From: Gehongia tenuis
GTDB lineage: Bacteria; Bacillota; Clostridia; Christensenellales; NSJ-53
Assembly (NCBI RefSeq): GCF_014384795.1
Contig: NZ_JACRSR010000001.1
Coordinates: forward strand, 868,001-932,000
Length of the DNA stretch: 64,000 bases
Direction of reading: 5' to 3'
Position numbers and translations under genes: made by a program. The notes below the pieces were generated by a model. That model did no database searches and was not told the origin of the DNA. It saw only the letters and a list, made by a program, of their open reading frames with translations. Numbering within the stretch: position 1 is the first letter of the stretch; every line of letters begins with the position of its first letter. Of the stretch, positions 47,026-56,438 are shown piece by piece.

Positions 47026-47385
47026 GTGAAAATCGACCGCAACAATAGGATCAACGAGGAAGTCAAGCGGGAGGTCAGCGATATCATCCACAGCGATCTC
47101 AAGGACCCAAGGATCGGCGGCATGGTGTCGGTGATCCGGGCGGATGTGACCGGGGATCTGAGATATGCCAGAATCTATGTGAGCATCATGGCCGGGGATG
47201 AGGAGAAAAAGGCGACCATGAAGGCGCTCAAAAGTGCTGCCGGTTTTGTGCGGCGGGAGCTTGGCGCCCGGATTGACCTTCGGTATGTTCCTGAAATCCA
47301 GTTCGTGTTGGATACCTCCATTGAATACAGTATCCATATCAACGAAGTGCTGAAAAAGGTGGAGAACGATCACAAAGATGTTTGA
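47026..47385 (+). CDS. rbfA: Ribosome-binding factor A
   Basis: 119 residues from a GTG behind GGAAAGGAA. KH-like fold, with NRINEEVKREVSDIIHSDLKD and RYVPEIQFVLDTSIEYS. Cold-shock 30S maturation factor. Overlaps nrnA by 8 bases. Confidence 0.95.
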   Translation: MKIDRNNRINEEVKREVSDIIHSDLKDPRIGGMVSVIRADVTGDLRYARIYVSIMAGDEEKKATMKALKSAAGFVRRELGARIDLRYVPEIQFVLDTSIEYSIHINEVLKKVENDHKDV

Positions 47386-48322
47386 AAAATTGAGTGTTCT
47401 GGTGAAAAACGCCCAGAGAATTTGTTTGGCAGCCCATGTGTCCCCGGATGGGGACGCATTGGGCTCCTGTGCTGCATTGGGCCTCGGACTCGTCAAGCTG
47501 GGCAAGGAGGTCACCTTGCTGTGCGACGATCCAGTCCCGCCAAGATACGCCTTTTTAGACGTGCAGACGCGGCCCTATGATGCGGCCATGAAGGTGGATC
47601 TTTGCATCTATGTGGATTGCAGTGATGCCGGGAGAGCGGGAAAGGCCGGTGCGCTGGTGGGCAAAGTTCCCACCTTCTGTATCGACCATCATGGTACCAA
47701 CCCCGCCTTTGCCGATGAAAACGTCATCGACCCGGCTATGGCAGCGACGGCCCAGCTGATTCTTATCGCGGTGGATGAGCTGGGAATTCCTTGGGATGCC
47801 CGTATGGCGAGCTGCCTGTATGTGGGACTCAGCACGGATTCGGGTAATTTTTCCTTTGGCAACTGTGACGCGAAGGCGCTTTGCGCGGCCTCCTATCTGG
47901 TGGAGAAGGGGGCGCGGCCGGCGGAGCTTTGCGATAAGCTCTATGGAAACCGGCCGCTGTCCGCTGTGCGGCTGCTGGGGCTCGGGCTTTCAACCCTTAA
48001 AATGAGTCTGGGAGGCAAGGTAGCGTCCCTTCATGTGACCCGCGCCATGCTGACGGAAGCGGGCGCCAGGGACGGCGATACGGAGGACATGGTGAACTAT
48101 GCCGCCGACCTTGAGGGCGTGGAGATCGCTGTGTTCGTCAAGGAAGCGGAAGGCGGAACCAAGGCCAGCCTTCGCTCCCGCGGCGAGGCGGATGTGTCCA
48201 AACTGGCTTCCTATTTTGGCGGCGGCGGGCATGCCAAGGCATCGGGCTGCTTTTTAAAGCTTGGTGTGGCGGAAGCGGAGGCAGTACTGGTCAAAAAAGC
48301 CTGTGAGATGTTGACGCAATGA
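47378..48322 (+). CDS. nrnA: DHH-family oligoribonuclease / pAp phosphatase NrnA
   Basis: 314 residues. AAHVSPDGDALGSCAALG and CIDHHGTN are the DHH motifs; FGGGGHAKASG is the DHHA1 motif. Degrades nanoRNA and dephosphorylates pAp. Located between rbfA and truB, as in most Firmicutes, and overlapping both. Confidence 0.94.
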   Translation: MFEKLSVLVKNAQRICLAAHVSPDGDALGSCAALGLGLVKLGKEVTLLCDDPVPPRYAFLDVQTRPYDAAMKVDLCIYVDCSDAGRAGKAGALVGKVPTFCIDHHGTNPAFADENVIDPAMAATAQLILIAVDELGIPWDARMASCLYVGLSTDSGNFSFGNCDAKALCAASYLVEKGARPAELCDKLYGNRPLSAVRLLGLGLSTLKMSLGGKVASLHVTRAMLTEAGARDGDTEDMVNYAADLEGVEIAVFVKEAEGGTKASLRSRGEADVSKLASYFGGGGHAKASGCFLKLGVAEAEAVLVKKACEMLTQ

Positions 48323-49191
48323 ACGGGGTTTTAAACGTGCATAAGCCCCTTGGAATGACCTCCAGCGATGTGGTCGTCTTTGTCCGGCGGGCCTGGCACT
48401 TTAAAAAGGTGGGGCACGGCGGCACTTTGGACCCCGAAGCGGAAGGTGTGCTTCCCATCCTGGTCGGGCGGGGCACGCGGCTTTTTGACGCGATGATGGA
48501 TATGGATAAGGAGTACCTGTGCGAGATTACGCTGGGCGTTGTCACCGATACCCAGGACAGCACGGGGCAGGTGCTGGAACGCCGGCCGGTCAGGGCGGAA
48601 AGGGAGGCGCTTGAAACCGCGCTGGAGGCCTTTCATGGACCCATCGAGCAGGTACCGCCCATGTATTCTGCAATCAAGATGCAGGGAAAAAAGCTCTATG
48701 AATTAGCCCGTTCCGGGCAAACGGTGGAGCGAAAGGCCCGGAATGTGGAGATCTATGGCCTTCAGGTGATCTCGGATAAGGGGGAGGGACGCTTCGATCT
48801 ATGGGTGCGCTGCTCCAAGGGCACCTATATCCGCACCCTCTGTCATGATATTGGGGAAGCTTTGGGCTGCGGCGCCCATATGTCCGCATTGAAACGCCTC
48901 CGGAGCGGTCCCTTTTGCTTGGAGCAGAGCGTCAGCTTGGAAACGATCCAAAATGCCGCGGAAGATCCGGATAGTTTGCTGATCCCCATGGACAAGGTGC
49001 TGGAGCACTGGCCTCGGGTTCATGTGCGGGAGGAGTATCATAAAAAACTGGTGAATGGCAACACGCTGCCGCCGGAGGCCGCCTTGGAGGCGGTGCCCGA
49101 GGAGCCCTTTCTCGTTTATGGACCGGAGGGGCTTGTGGGCATTGGAAAGCGTGATGAGGCGTATTTTCGCATCAAGACCATGCTGATTTAA
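48319..49191 (+). CDS. truB: tRNA pseudouridine-55 synthase
   Basis: 290 residues. KVGHGGTLDPEAEGVLPILVG contains the catalytic Asp. Modifies U55 in the T loop of tRNAs. Start overlaps the nrnA stop (ATGA). Confidence 0.97.
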   Translation: MNGVLNVHKPLGMTSSDVVVFVRRAWHFKKVGHGGTLDPEAEGVLPILVGRGTRLFDAMMDMDKEYLCEITLGVVTDTQDSTGQVLERRPVRAEREALETALEAFHGPIEQVPPMYSAIKMQGKKLYELARSGQTVERKARNVEIYGLQVISDKGEGRFDLWVRCSKGTYIRTLCHDIGEALGCGAHMSALKRLRSGPFCLEQSVSLETIQNAAEDPDSLLIPMDKVLEHWPRVHVREEYHKKLVNGNTLPPEAALEAVPEEPFLVYGPEGLVGIGKRDEAYFRIKTMLI

Positions 49192-49204
49192 GGGGGGGTA
49201 CTGG

Positions 49205-50137
49205 ATGAAGGTTTACTTTGGACATCCCGATCCATCCATGCAGCAGCGATTTGGACTGGCTTTGGGGTTCTTCGACGGGGTCCACGAAGGGCACCGCCGG
49301 CTTATCACCTGCCTTAAGCTGGCAGCGGCAAAGCAGAAGTTCATTCCTGCCGTGTACACCTTCTTGGAGCATCCCACTCATGTGGTGCCCGGTCTCATCC
49401 CAAGAAAGCTTTTAACCACGCCCCGGGAGCGCATCCATTTCCTGAAGGAGGAGGGGATTGAGTCCCTCTATATGGGCTCCTTCACGCCCGAATTCGCGGC
49501 TGAGGACAAGCAGACTTTCATGGAACAGCTTTTCGTACCGGCGCTCAAATACCTGGTGGTGGGCTACAATTATTCCTTTGGCCGGGGCGGCGAAGGAACG
49601 GCCGAAGATCTTCGTAGCTTCGGAGAGGCAAGAGGCGTGCCAGTGGTGGTGCTGCCCGAGGTGGCGGTGAACGGCGAGAGCGTATCCAGCACGCGGATTC
49701 GAAAGCTGGTGGAAAAAGGAGAGCTGCGTGAAGCGGTCATGCTGCTTCGAAGGCCCTATTCGGTGGAAGGTTCGGTAAAGCCGGGTAATCAGATCGGACA
49801 GACCATGGGTTTTCCCACGGCCAACCTGTATCTGCCGGACTACAAGGTGCTGCCGGCCAGGGGAGTCTATGCCACCATCGCTTATCTGGACGGCCGCCAT
49901 TGGGCGGCGGTCACCAACGTTGGCATCAAGCCCACGGTGACCGACAAAGCGGTGGACACCGTGGAGACCCATATCATGGGCAAAAAAGAGGTGCTCTATG
50001 GACGGTTTCTCCGGGTCATGTTCGTGCAAAAACTGCGGGGCGAGATCAAATTTGACGGGCTTGACACGCTCAAGAAGCAGATTGCCATGGATGTGGAAGC
50101 GGCCAAGGAGATTTTAAAACCCATGGCCGAGGAATAA
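49205..50137 (+). CDS. ribF: Bifunctional riboflavin kinase/FAD synthetase
   Basis: 310 residues. N-terminal adenylyltransferase domain with LGFFDGVHEGHRRLI and SSTRIRKLVEKG, C-terminal flavokinase with GFPTANLYLPDYKVLPARGVYA. Produces FMN and FAD. Ends the infB operon. Confidence 0.96.
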   Translation: MKVYFGHPDPSMQQRFGLALGFFDGVHEGHRRLITCLKLAAAKQKFIPAVYTFLEHPTHVVPGLIPRKLLTTPRERIHFLKEEGIESLYMGSFTPEFAAEDKQTFMEQLFVPALKYLVVGYNYSFGRGGEGTAEDLRSFGEARGVPVVVLPEVAVNGESVSSTRIRKLVEKGELREAVMLLRRPYSVEGSVKPGNQIGQTMGFPTANLYLPDYKVLPARGVYATIAYLDGRHWAAVTNVGIKPTVTDKAVDTVETHIMGKKEVLYGRFLRVMFVQKLRGEIKFDGLDTLKKQIAMDVEAAKEILKPMAEE

Positions 50138-50173
50138 GACAGCATTTTTAGGCGAAAAATACCAAATGGATGG

Positions 50174-50203
50174 TTGTACTTTTGCAGGGATATATGATAC
50201 AAT
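50174..50203 (+). promoter_or_regulatory. Predicted promoter of rpsO with extended -10
   Basis: TTGTAC at 50174-50179 and TACAAT at 50198-50203, 18-base spacing, with a TGA extension directly before the -10 box. Confidence 0.7.
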
Positions 50204-50218
50204 GAACGAGTTGAAATG

Positions 50219-50234
50219 AACCATTGGCATGGTT
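50219..50234 (+). ncRNA. Hairpin in the rpsO leader
   Basis: AACCAT and ATGGTT form a perfect 6-base stem around TGGC, in a 94-base leader that also contains a looser CGCC...GGCG pairing. S15 commonly represses its own mRNA through such leaders; here it is inferred. Confidence 0.45.
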
Positions 50235-50297
50235 TATCGGGCCTCCGCCGTTTTACGATGCTGATGGCGATTCAAAATTTAATGGAGGTGTCATGAA

Positions 50298-50561
50298 ATG
50301 ACCAAGGAAAAGAAACTGGAGATCATCGAAAAGTATAAGCGCCACGAAGGCGACACCGGCTCCCCGGAAGTGCAGGTTGCTCTTCTGACTGAGCGGATCA
50401 ATCATCTGAACGAGCATCTGAAGAGCCACAAGAAGGACCACCATTCCCGCCGTGGACTTTTGATGATGGTCGGCCAGCGCCGTGGACTGCTGAACTACCT
50501 CAAGGATCAGGATATTGAGCGCTACCGCGCTTTGATCGCCAGCTTGGAGCTCAGAAAGTAA
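50298..50561 (+). CDS. rpsO: 30S ribosomal protein S15
   Basis: 87 residues. The rRNA-binding core [20 protein letters not shown] and [18 protein letters not shown] is canonical. GGAGGTG lies 7 bases before the ATG. Followed by a hairpin and pnp. Confidence 0.97.
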   Translation: MTKEKKLEIIEKYKRHEGDTGSPEVQVALLTERINHLNEHLKSHKKDHHSRRGLLMMVGQRRGLLNYLKDQDIERYRALIASLELRK

Positions 50562-50578
50562 AATAGTAATTCGTACGG

Positions 50579-50606
50579 ATAGAGCGGATGTCCGCTCTAT
50601 TCTTCT
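50579..50606 (+). terminator. Hairpin between rpsO and pnp
   Basis: ATAGAGCGG and CCGCTCTAT pair around ATGT, followed by TCTTCT. Possible partial terminator or RNase processing site. Confidence 0.6.
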
Positions 50607-50633
50607 ATCAACTAAAAGGAGGGACTATTTTTC

Positions 50634-52751
50634 ATGCAACATCGTGTTTTTGAGATGGAGCTGGCGGGCAGAATGCTGAGCCTGGAAGTGGGTAAGCTTG
50701 CTGAACAGGCCGGCGGTTCCGTTATTGTACGATGCGGCGACACCGTGATTTTGGTGTGTGCGACCGTGTCCAAAACGCCTCGGGACGGTATCGATTTCTT
50801 CCCGCTGAGCGTTGATTTTGAAGAGAAACTCTATTCCGTGGGCAAGATTCCCGGCGGGTTCATCAAGCGTGAAGGCCGTCCGACGGAAAAGGCCATTTTG
50901 ACCTCCCGGCTCATCGATCGGCCCATCCGTCCGCTGTTCCCCAAAACCTTCCGCAATGACGTGCAGGTGGTGGCCACCGTTCTGTCGGTGGATACCGATA
51001 TTCCGCCGGATGTTTATGCCATGATCGGATCTTCCGCCGCTTTGTGCCTGTCCGACGCGCCCTTTGCCGGTCCAACCGGCAGCGTGGTGGTGGGCCTTGT
51101 GGATGGGGAGTACATCATCAATCCCACCAGCGAACAGCGTGAGATGAGCCGCATGTACACCACCGTTTCCGGCACCAAGGATGCAGTGATGATGGTGGAA
51201 GCGGAGGCGAAGGAAGTCAGCGAGGAGGAGATGCTGAAGGGCATCCTGTTCGCTCACGAAAAGATCAAGGAGATCGTGGCCTTCCAGGAGAATATGCTGA
51301 AGGAGCTGGGCATTGAAAAGGTCCTGCCCGAGCCCGAAGAGAAATACAGTCCCGAGGTGGAGCAGGCTGTCCGGGAATATGCGGCGGAGAAGATCCGCTG
51401 GAGCCTGGACACCACCGAGCGCTACGAGCGCGAGGCCCGGCAGCAGCAGGTCAAGGAGGAGGTTTTCGAGCATTTCGCTGAAACTTTCCCCGAGAGCGAG
51501 AAGGAGATCGACGCGGTGATCTACGATGTCACCAAGGAGATCGTCCGGGATAAGATCATTCATCACAATACCCGGCCTGATGGACGTACACTAAAAGAGG
51601 TCCGGCCTATCTGGTGCGAGGTTGGTTTCCTGCCCCGGCCCCACGGTTCAGGCATCTTTACCCGTGGACAAACTCAGGTGATGACGGTGGTCACCCTGGG
51701 CGCCATGGGCGAGGTACAGAAGCTGGACGGTCTGTCCGACGAGGATATGAAGCGGTACATGCACCACTACAACATGCCGCCTTACAGTGTGGGCGAGACC
51801 CGGCCCATGAGAAGTCCCGGCCGCCGCGAAATCGGCCACGGTGCTCTGGCGGAGCGGGCTCTTCTGCCCATGATTCCCTCGGAAGAGGAATTCCCTTATG
51901 CCATTCGTCTCGTGTCCGAAGTGGTGAGTTCCAATGGTTCCACCTCTCAGGCCAGCGTGTGCGGCAGCACCCTGGCATTGATGGATGCCGGCGTGCCCAT
52001 TAAAAAGCCGGTGGCCGGTGTGGCCATGGGCCTCATCAAGGATGCCGAAACCGGCGAGATCGCCGTGATGACCGACATCCAGGGCTTGGAGGATTTCCTT
52101 GGGGATATGGACTTCAAGGTTGCGGGCACGAAGGACGGCATCACCGCTATTCAGATGGATATCAAGATCAAGGGCATTGACGAGGAGATTCTTCGCCGGG
52201 CCTTGGCTCAGGCGCTGGAAGGCCGGATGCATATCCTGGGCGAAATGCTGAAGACCATTGATGCACCGCGGGATCATCTCTCTCCCTATGCGCCCAAGAT
52301 CATCCGCTTCACCATCAATCCCGAGAAGATCCGCGAGGTCATTGGGCCTGGCGGCAAGATGATCAATAAGATTATTGCCGAGACCGGCGTCAAGATCGAT
52401 ATCGAGGACGATGGACGGGTGTTCATCTCCACGCCCGATGAAGCGGCCGCAGCCAAAGCCCGCCGCATGATCGAGGCCATTGCAAAAGACATCGAGGTGG
52501 GTGAGATTTACCTGGGCAAGGTGGTCCGCCTGATGACCTTCGGCGCTTTTGTGGAGCTTGTTCCCGGCAAGGATGGCATGGTGCATATCTCCAAGATCTC
52601 TCCCACCGGCAAGCGGGTGGAGAAGATTGAGGATGCGGTCAAGATCGGCGACGAGCTGGTGGTCAAGGTCAACGAGATCGACCGCCAGGGCCGTGTGAAC
52701 CTGACCTGCCGCGGTATTACCGAGGAGGAGCGCAACAGCGTTTTGTCCTAG
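50634..52751 (+). CDS. pnp: Polyribonucleotide nucleotidyltransferase
   Basis: 705 residues: two RNase PH domains, a helical linker, a KH domain ([19 protein letters not shown]) and an S1 domain ([21 protein letters not shown]). Phosphorolytic 3'-to-5' exoribonuclease. Downstream gene order (YlxY-like, M16 peptidase) matches B. subtilis. Confidence 0.97.
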   Translation: MQHRVFEMELAGRMLSLEVGKLAEQAGGSVIVRCGDTVILVCATVSKTPRDGIDFFPLSVDFEEKLYSVGKIPGGFIKREGRPTEKAILTSRLIDRPIRPLFPKTFRNDVQVVATVLSVDTDIPPDVYAMIGSSAALCLSDAPFAGPTGSVVVGLVDGEYIINPTSEQREMSRMYTTVSGTKDAVMMVEAEAKEVSEEEMLKGILFAHEKIKEIVAFQENMLKELGIEKVLPEPEEKYSPEVEQAVREYAAEKIRWSLDTTERYEREARQQQVKEEVFEHFAETFPESEKEIDAVIYDVTKEIVRDKIIHHNTRPDGRTLKEVRPIWCEVGFLPRPHGSGIFTRGQTQVMTVVTLGAMGEVQKLDGLSDEDMKRYMHHYNMPPYSVGETRPMRSPGRREIGHGALAERALLPMIPSEEEFPYAIRLVSEVVSSNGSTSQASVCGSTLALMDAGVPIKKPVAGVAMGLIKDAETGEIAVMTDIQGLEDFLGDMDFKVAGTKDGITAIQMDIKIKGIDEEILRRALAQALEGRMHILGEMLKTIDAPRDHLSPYAPKIIRFTINPEKIREVIGPGGKMINKIIAETGVKIDIEDDGRVFISTPDEAAAAKARRMIEAIAKDIEVGEIYLGKVVRLMTFGAFVELVPGKDGMVHISKISPTGKRVEKIEDAVKIGDELVVKVNEIDRQGRVNLTCRGITEEERNSVLS

Positions 52752-52771
52752 TCCTAACCATACAGAAAGCT

Positions 52772-52798
52772 AAAACGGCCGCAAGGCCGTTTTTTTCT
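52772..52798 (+). terminator. Rho-independent terminator after pnp
   Basis: AAAACGGCC and GGCCGTTTT pair around a GCAA tetraloop, followed by TTTCTG. Confidence 0.85.
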
Positions 52799-52866
52799 GT
52801 TGCATAGATGATTCGCCTCACGAATAGGTATAGATTATCTAAAAACCTATACGAAAGGGGATCTCC

Positions 52867-53586
52867 ATGCGTTCATTCTATTTGCGCTACAAGGGCCGTG
52901 CGGCCAGCAATCTGCTCATTTTGGCTCTCATCGTGATCATTTATCTGGTCCTCATGAACGGTTCGGTGCGCTACACGCTGAGCCGCATGAGCGGCGATCC
53001 CATCCGAAAAGCTGAAAATGCCGAGGGTCAGGTGGCTTTTTTGTGCAATGTGGATTGGGGCGAGGAATATCTACCCCAGATGATGGAGATTTTAGAATCA
53101 AAGGGCTGCAGTGCCACCTTCTTTTTGACGGGCCGCTGGGCGGAAAAAAATCCCGATATGGTAAAGACCTTGGAAGCGTCAAATTTTGAGATCGGCAACC
53201 ATGGCTATCAGCACAAGAATTACAGCACTTTGAGCCGGGATGCCAACCGGGAGCAGATTCAAAAGGCGGAGGACGCCATCGTGGCAGCGGGTGCGTCGCC
53301 TTCCAAGCTCTTTGCACCGCCCTCCGGGGATCACGGTCAGCAGACACTGGAAGCGGCCTCTGCGCTGGGTTACGAGACAATTTTGTGGAGTCTTGATACC
53401 ATCGATTGGCGGGATAAGGATGCCAGCGTTCTGGTACAGCGCATCCTGAAGAATCCAAGCGATGGGGATTTCATCCTGATGCATCCCACGGAGCAGACCG
53501 TCAAGGCGCTTCCTCAGATTATTGACGGGCTCCAGCAAAAGGGGTTTGAGATCAAGTGCGTATCCGATCTGCTGCCATCGTCTTGA
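52867..53586 (+). CDS. YlxY-type polysaccharide deacetylase-like protein
   Basis: 239 residues: one N-terminal membrane anchor (about 17-33) and a NodB-homology domain facing outside. Metal-ligand histidines remain in IGNHGYQHKN and motif 5 is ILMHPT, but the catalytic-Asp motif (usually FDISWG in the PdaB branch) reads CNVDWG here, with Asn61 in place of Asp, and the RPP-type motif is FAPPSG with Ala for Arg. Position after pnp corresponds to B. subtilis ylxY. Likely sporulation-related and possibly not an active deacetylase. Confidence 0.82.
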   Translation: MRSFYLRYKGRAASNLLILALIVIIYLVLMNGSVRYTLSRMSGDPIRKAENAEGQVAFLCNVDWGEEYLPQMMEILESKGCSATFFLTGRWAEKNPDMVKTLEASNFEIGNHGYQHKNYSTLSRDANREQIQKAEDAIVAAGASPSKLFAPPSGDHGQQTLEAASALGYETILWSLDTIDWRDKDASVLVQRILKNPSDGDFILMHPTEQTVKALPQIIDGLQQKGFEIKCVSDLLPSS

Positions 53587-53638
53587 CGTAGCGCAAATGA
53601 AGGAGCTGTGGTAATATGGTTTTACAAAGGAGAAAAGC

Positions 53639-54901
53639 ATGGCTGAATTGACGAAGTTAAGCAATGGGCTCAGCATTGTGTGCGAACCCATCGAACATTG
53701 CCGCTCTGTGTCCGTGGGCATCTGGGTGCCCGCGGGTCCGGTGGATGAGCCGGGCAACGTGGGCGGCATTTCCCATTTCATTGAACACATGGTTTTCAAA
53801 GGAACGGAGCACCGCACGGCCCAGCAGATCAGTGTGGACATGGATCGGGTGGGCGGGCAGCTCAACGCCTTCACGGCCAAGGAATGCACCTGCTTCTATA
53901 CCCGTGTGATGGATGAGCATGCGGATCTGGCGGTGGATGTGCTCTCCGATATGGTGCGCTGTCCCAAAATGGATCCGGAGGATATTGCACGAGAAAAAGG
54001 GGTGGTGCTGGAGGAGATTTCCATGGTGGAGGATACGCCGGAGGATCTCGTCAATGAGATGCTCTCGGAGGCCTTCTTTAGGGACAATCCTCTGGCAAAG
54101 CCTATCTTGGGCACGGTGGACAGCGTTTCGGCGCTCACGCGGGAGGATATTCTTGGCTACATGAACAGGCACTACTGCGCCAACAATCTGGTGCTTGCGG
54201 TGGCGGGAAACGTGTCCATGGCTGCGGTGTGCGACCTGGCGGAGAAATATCTCGGTGATTGGCGGTGCAAGGATCTGGAGCCGCGGACGCTGCCGGTTTT
54301 CGATCATTTTGAGTGCCAAACCCGGGTGAAGGAAAAGAGTATCGAACAGGCCCATTTGTGCTTTGGACTGCCCGGTGTATCCAATGTGGATGAGGACTTC
54401 TATGTGACGCTGGCCCTCAGCAACATCCTGGGCGGCGGCATGAGTTCCCGGCTGTTTCAGACCATTCGGGAGGAAAAGGGCCTGGCTTATACCGTCTATT
54501 CCTACCCTTCCAGCTATCGAAACGCTGGGCTTTTCAGCATCTATGCCGGGACCAGCCCCAAGAATCTGGAGGAGGTTACGGAACTGACAGTGAAGGAGAT
54601 TGTCAAGCTGAGGGAAGGCGGCGTCGATGAGGAGGCCGTGGCCATGAGCAAGGATCAGTTGAAGGGCAGCTTTATCCTGAGCCAGGAAAGCGTCTCGGCA
54701 CGCATGTCGGCGCTGGGCAAGAATCTATTGCTTCAAGGTAGGATCATCCCCGAGGAGGAAGTTCTGGAACGAATCGATGCCATCACGGCAAAGGATTTGC
54801 GGCGCGTGATGGACCGCCTCCTGGGCGGGCCGATATCGGTGGCCTGCATCACGCAGAAAGGGGAGGGGCAGCTGCCCTATCTCTATGATATAAAACTATA
54901 A
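53639..54901 (+). CDS. M16 family zinc peptidase (MlpA/YmxG-like)
   Basis: 420 residues. Inverted zinc motif HFIEHMVFKG (HxxEH) with the distal acidic EEISMVEDTPEDL, and the second half with GGGMSSRLFQTIREEKGLAYTVYS. Corresponds by place and size to B. subtilis MlpA. Substrates unknown. Good ribosome site AAAGGAG. Confidence 0.92.
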   Translation: MAELTKLSNGLSIVCEPIEHCRSVSVGIWVPAGPVDEPGNVGGISHFIEHMVFKGTEHRTAQQISVDMDRVGGQLNAFTAKECTCFYTRVMDEHADLAVDVLSDMVRCPKMDPEDIAREKGVVLEEISMVEDTPEDLVNEMLSEAFFRDNPLAKPILGTVDSVSALTREDILGYMNRHYCANNLVLAVAGNVSMAAVCDLAEKYLGDWRCKDLEPRTLPVFDHFECQTRVKEKSIEQAHLCFGLPGVSNVDEDFYVTLALSNILGGGMSSRLFQTIREEKGLAYTVYSYPSSYRNAGLFSIYAGTSPKNLEEVTELTVKEIVKLREGGVDEEAVAMSKDQLKGSFILSQESVSARMSALGKNLLLQGRIIPEEEVLERIDAITAKDLRRVMDRLLGGPISVACITQKGEGQLPYLYDIKL

Positions 54902-54921
54902 AGCGGACAGGGGGTCGTGTA

Positions 54922-55278
54922 ATGGACAAGCTGGATACCATCTTTATGATGCAGCAAAAACTGAACGAGGATATTCGGGTGCGGCGCAATCTGCCCCAGT
55001 ATTCTCCGGAGGAATGGGTGCAAAAGCATGCCATGGCCATGGTGGCGGAGCTTTCCGAGGTGCTGGACGAGGTCAACTACAAATGGTGGAAGAAGCCCAA
55101 GGAACTGAATCATGCGGCGCTTAAGGAGGAACTGGTGGATGTGTTCCATTTCTTCCTCAGCATGTGTCTGGAAGCGGGCATGACTGCCGAGGATCTATAC
55201 AGGGTCTATCTGGACAAGAACAAGGAAAACTTTGATCGGCAAATGGGCCTGTCGGCCAAGAAGGGCTACGAGCTCTAA
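54922..55278 (+). CDS. dUTPase, all-alpha (dimeric) type
   Basis: 118 residues, all helical. Acidic metal-binding clusters AMVAELSEVLDEVNYKWWK and LKEELVDVFHFFLSM place it in the dimeric dUTP diphosphatase/MazG-like superfamily. It would remove dUTP to give dUMP. Starts 20 bases after the M16 gene, behind AGGGGG. Confidence 0.85.
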   Translation: MDKLDTIFMMQQKLNEDIRVRRNLPQYSPEEWVQKHAMAMVAELSEVLDEVNYKWWKKPKELNHAALKEELVDVFHFFLSMCLEAGMTAEDLYRVYLDKNKENFDRQMGLSAKKGYEL

Positions 55279-55317
55279 GGGGGATTGATTTTCCAGAAGG
55301 CCCGTTTCAAGGGGAAT

Positions 55318-55367
55318 AAAAAATCACCGCTCACGGCAAACTAAAAAAAACGTGAAGGTGGTTTTTT
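55318..55367 (+). promoter_or_regulatory. Hairpin that would sequester the tepA ribosome binding site
   Basis: AAAAAATCACC (55318-55328) pairs with GGTGGTTTTTT (55357-55367), one G-U pair, and inside it TCACG pairs with CGTGA. The right arm holds the GAAGGTGG ribosome site and ends two bases before the tepA ATG; the T run also makes it look like a terminator. Confidence 0.7.
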
Positions 55368-55368
55368 T

Positions 55369-56067
55369 ATGTGCCAAAATCAAGAAAACAATCCTCCTGA
55401 AAATCCGAAGCCGACCATAGAAAACAGCATTTCCGGACTGGGTGTGCCGCAAATTCCCATGGCGCCCAATTCGCCCATCTACTGTGTGGCTATTGTGGGC
55501 CAGATCGAGGGCCACATGATCCTGCCGCCCCAAAATAAGACCACGAAGTATGAACACGTGATTCCACAGCTTTTGGCCATCGAACAGAATCCCGATATTC
55601 AAGGATTTGTGCTGATGATGAATACCGTGGGCGGGGACGTGGAGGCGGGACTTGCCATCGCCGAGATGGTGACCAGCATGACCAAACCCTCCGTTTCTTT
55701 GGTGCTTGGGGGCGGACACTCCATTGGCGTTCCCATGGCTGTGAGCACCAACTATTCCTTCATCACGCCCACCGCCACCATGACCGTCCATCCCATCCGC
55801 ATGACGGGCATGATTATCAGCGTGCCTCAGACCTACGACTACTTCAACAAGATGCAGGAGCGGGTGGTAAGCTTTGTGGTGGAGCATTCCCACACCACGC
55901 GGGAGAAATTCATGGAGCTTATGATGAGCACCGGAGATATGGCAAACGATGTGGGCACGGTGCTGGTGGGAGAGGAAGCGGTGAACGCGGGCATCATCGA
56001 TGCGGTGGGCGGCCTTTCCGACGCCATGGCTAAACTTGAGGAGATCATCGGCGGTGATCCCGCATGA
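55369..56067 (+). CDS. tepA: ClpP-like serine protease TepA (YmfB)
   Basis: 232 residues. ClpP/crotonase fold with [14 protein letters not shown], putative nucleophile Ser in [12 protein letters not shown], and His in [10 protein letters not shown]. Belongs to the TepA family, cytoplasmic ClpP-like proteins found before ylzJ and spoIIIE in Firmicutes. Here ylzJ follows with a 4-base overlap, but spoIIIE does not. Translation may be limited by the hairpin just upstream. Confidence 0.9.
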   Translation: MCQNQENNPPENPKPTIENSISGLGVPQIPMAPNSPIYCVAIVGQIEGHMILPPQNKTTKYEHVIPQLLAIEQNPDIQGFVLMMNTVGGDVEAGLAIAEMVTSMTKPSVSLVLGGGHSIGVPMAVSTNYSFITPTATMTVHPIRMTGMIISVPQTYDYFNKMQERVVSFVVEHSHTTREKFMELMMSTGDMANDVGTVLVGEEAVNAGIIDAVGGLSDAMAKLEEIIGGDPA

Positions 56068-56279
56068 TCTTGCATACCATCGTTCCCATGGAGGAGGTGC
56101 TGAAGGGCATGGATAAGCTTTCAGCAGAGAATCTCGAGGAAGTGTGCTATCACGGCGTCTCCATGGTGGTGGAGCCCGTGGGACGGGGCCGGGGCCGAAT
56201 CGTCCGCCTCCTTTCAGCCGATCCCGCTCGTTATCTTGATGCTGAGCTTTCACCAGGCAGCATTATCCGCTACGAGTGA
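56064..56279 (+). CDS. YlzJ-like protein
   Basis: 71 residues. [13 protein letters not shown] is the conserved beginning of YlzJ-like proteins, which always sit beside tepA. Function unknown. The usual downstream neighbour spoIIIE/ftsK is not in the window; a terminator follows. Confidence 0.88.
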   Translation: MILHTIVPMEEVLKGMDKLSAENLEEVCYHGVSMVVEPVGRGRGRIVRLLSADPARYLDAELSPGSIIRYE

Positions 56280-56300
56280 ATAATGACATCTTTTGTCGTA

Positions 56301-56335
56301 AGGACCGGGGCTTGTTCTAAGCCCCGGTCCTTTTT
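56301..56335 (+). terminator. Rho-independent terminator after ylzJ
   Basis: AGGACCGGGGCTT pairs perfectly with AAGCCCCGGTCCT around GTTCT, followed by TTTT. Confidence 0.92.
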
Positions 56336-56364
56336 CATAAGTTGTCCCATAAAGCGAAAATCAC

Positions 56365-56393
56365 TTGCGCATTTTGTTAGCATATGCTAACAT
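56365..56393 (+). promoter_or_regulatory. Predicted feoA promoter with embedded palindrome
   Basis: TTGCGC at 56365-56370 and TAACAT at 56388-56393, 17-base spacing. The 16-base perfect palindrome GTTAGCATATGCTAAC (56376-56391) covers the spacer and most of the -10 box; the GTTAG/CTAAC half sites resemble DtxR/IdeR-type operators. Confidence 0.65.
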
Positions 56394-56438
56394 AGAACCA
56401 GGGTAAATGATATCTGTTATCAATAAGGAGCGATGAAG

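Noticed and set aside
53583..53617. TTGACG and TAATAT before the M16 peptidase gene as a promoter
   Set aside because: Spacing is 23 bases, outside the usual range.
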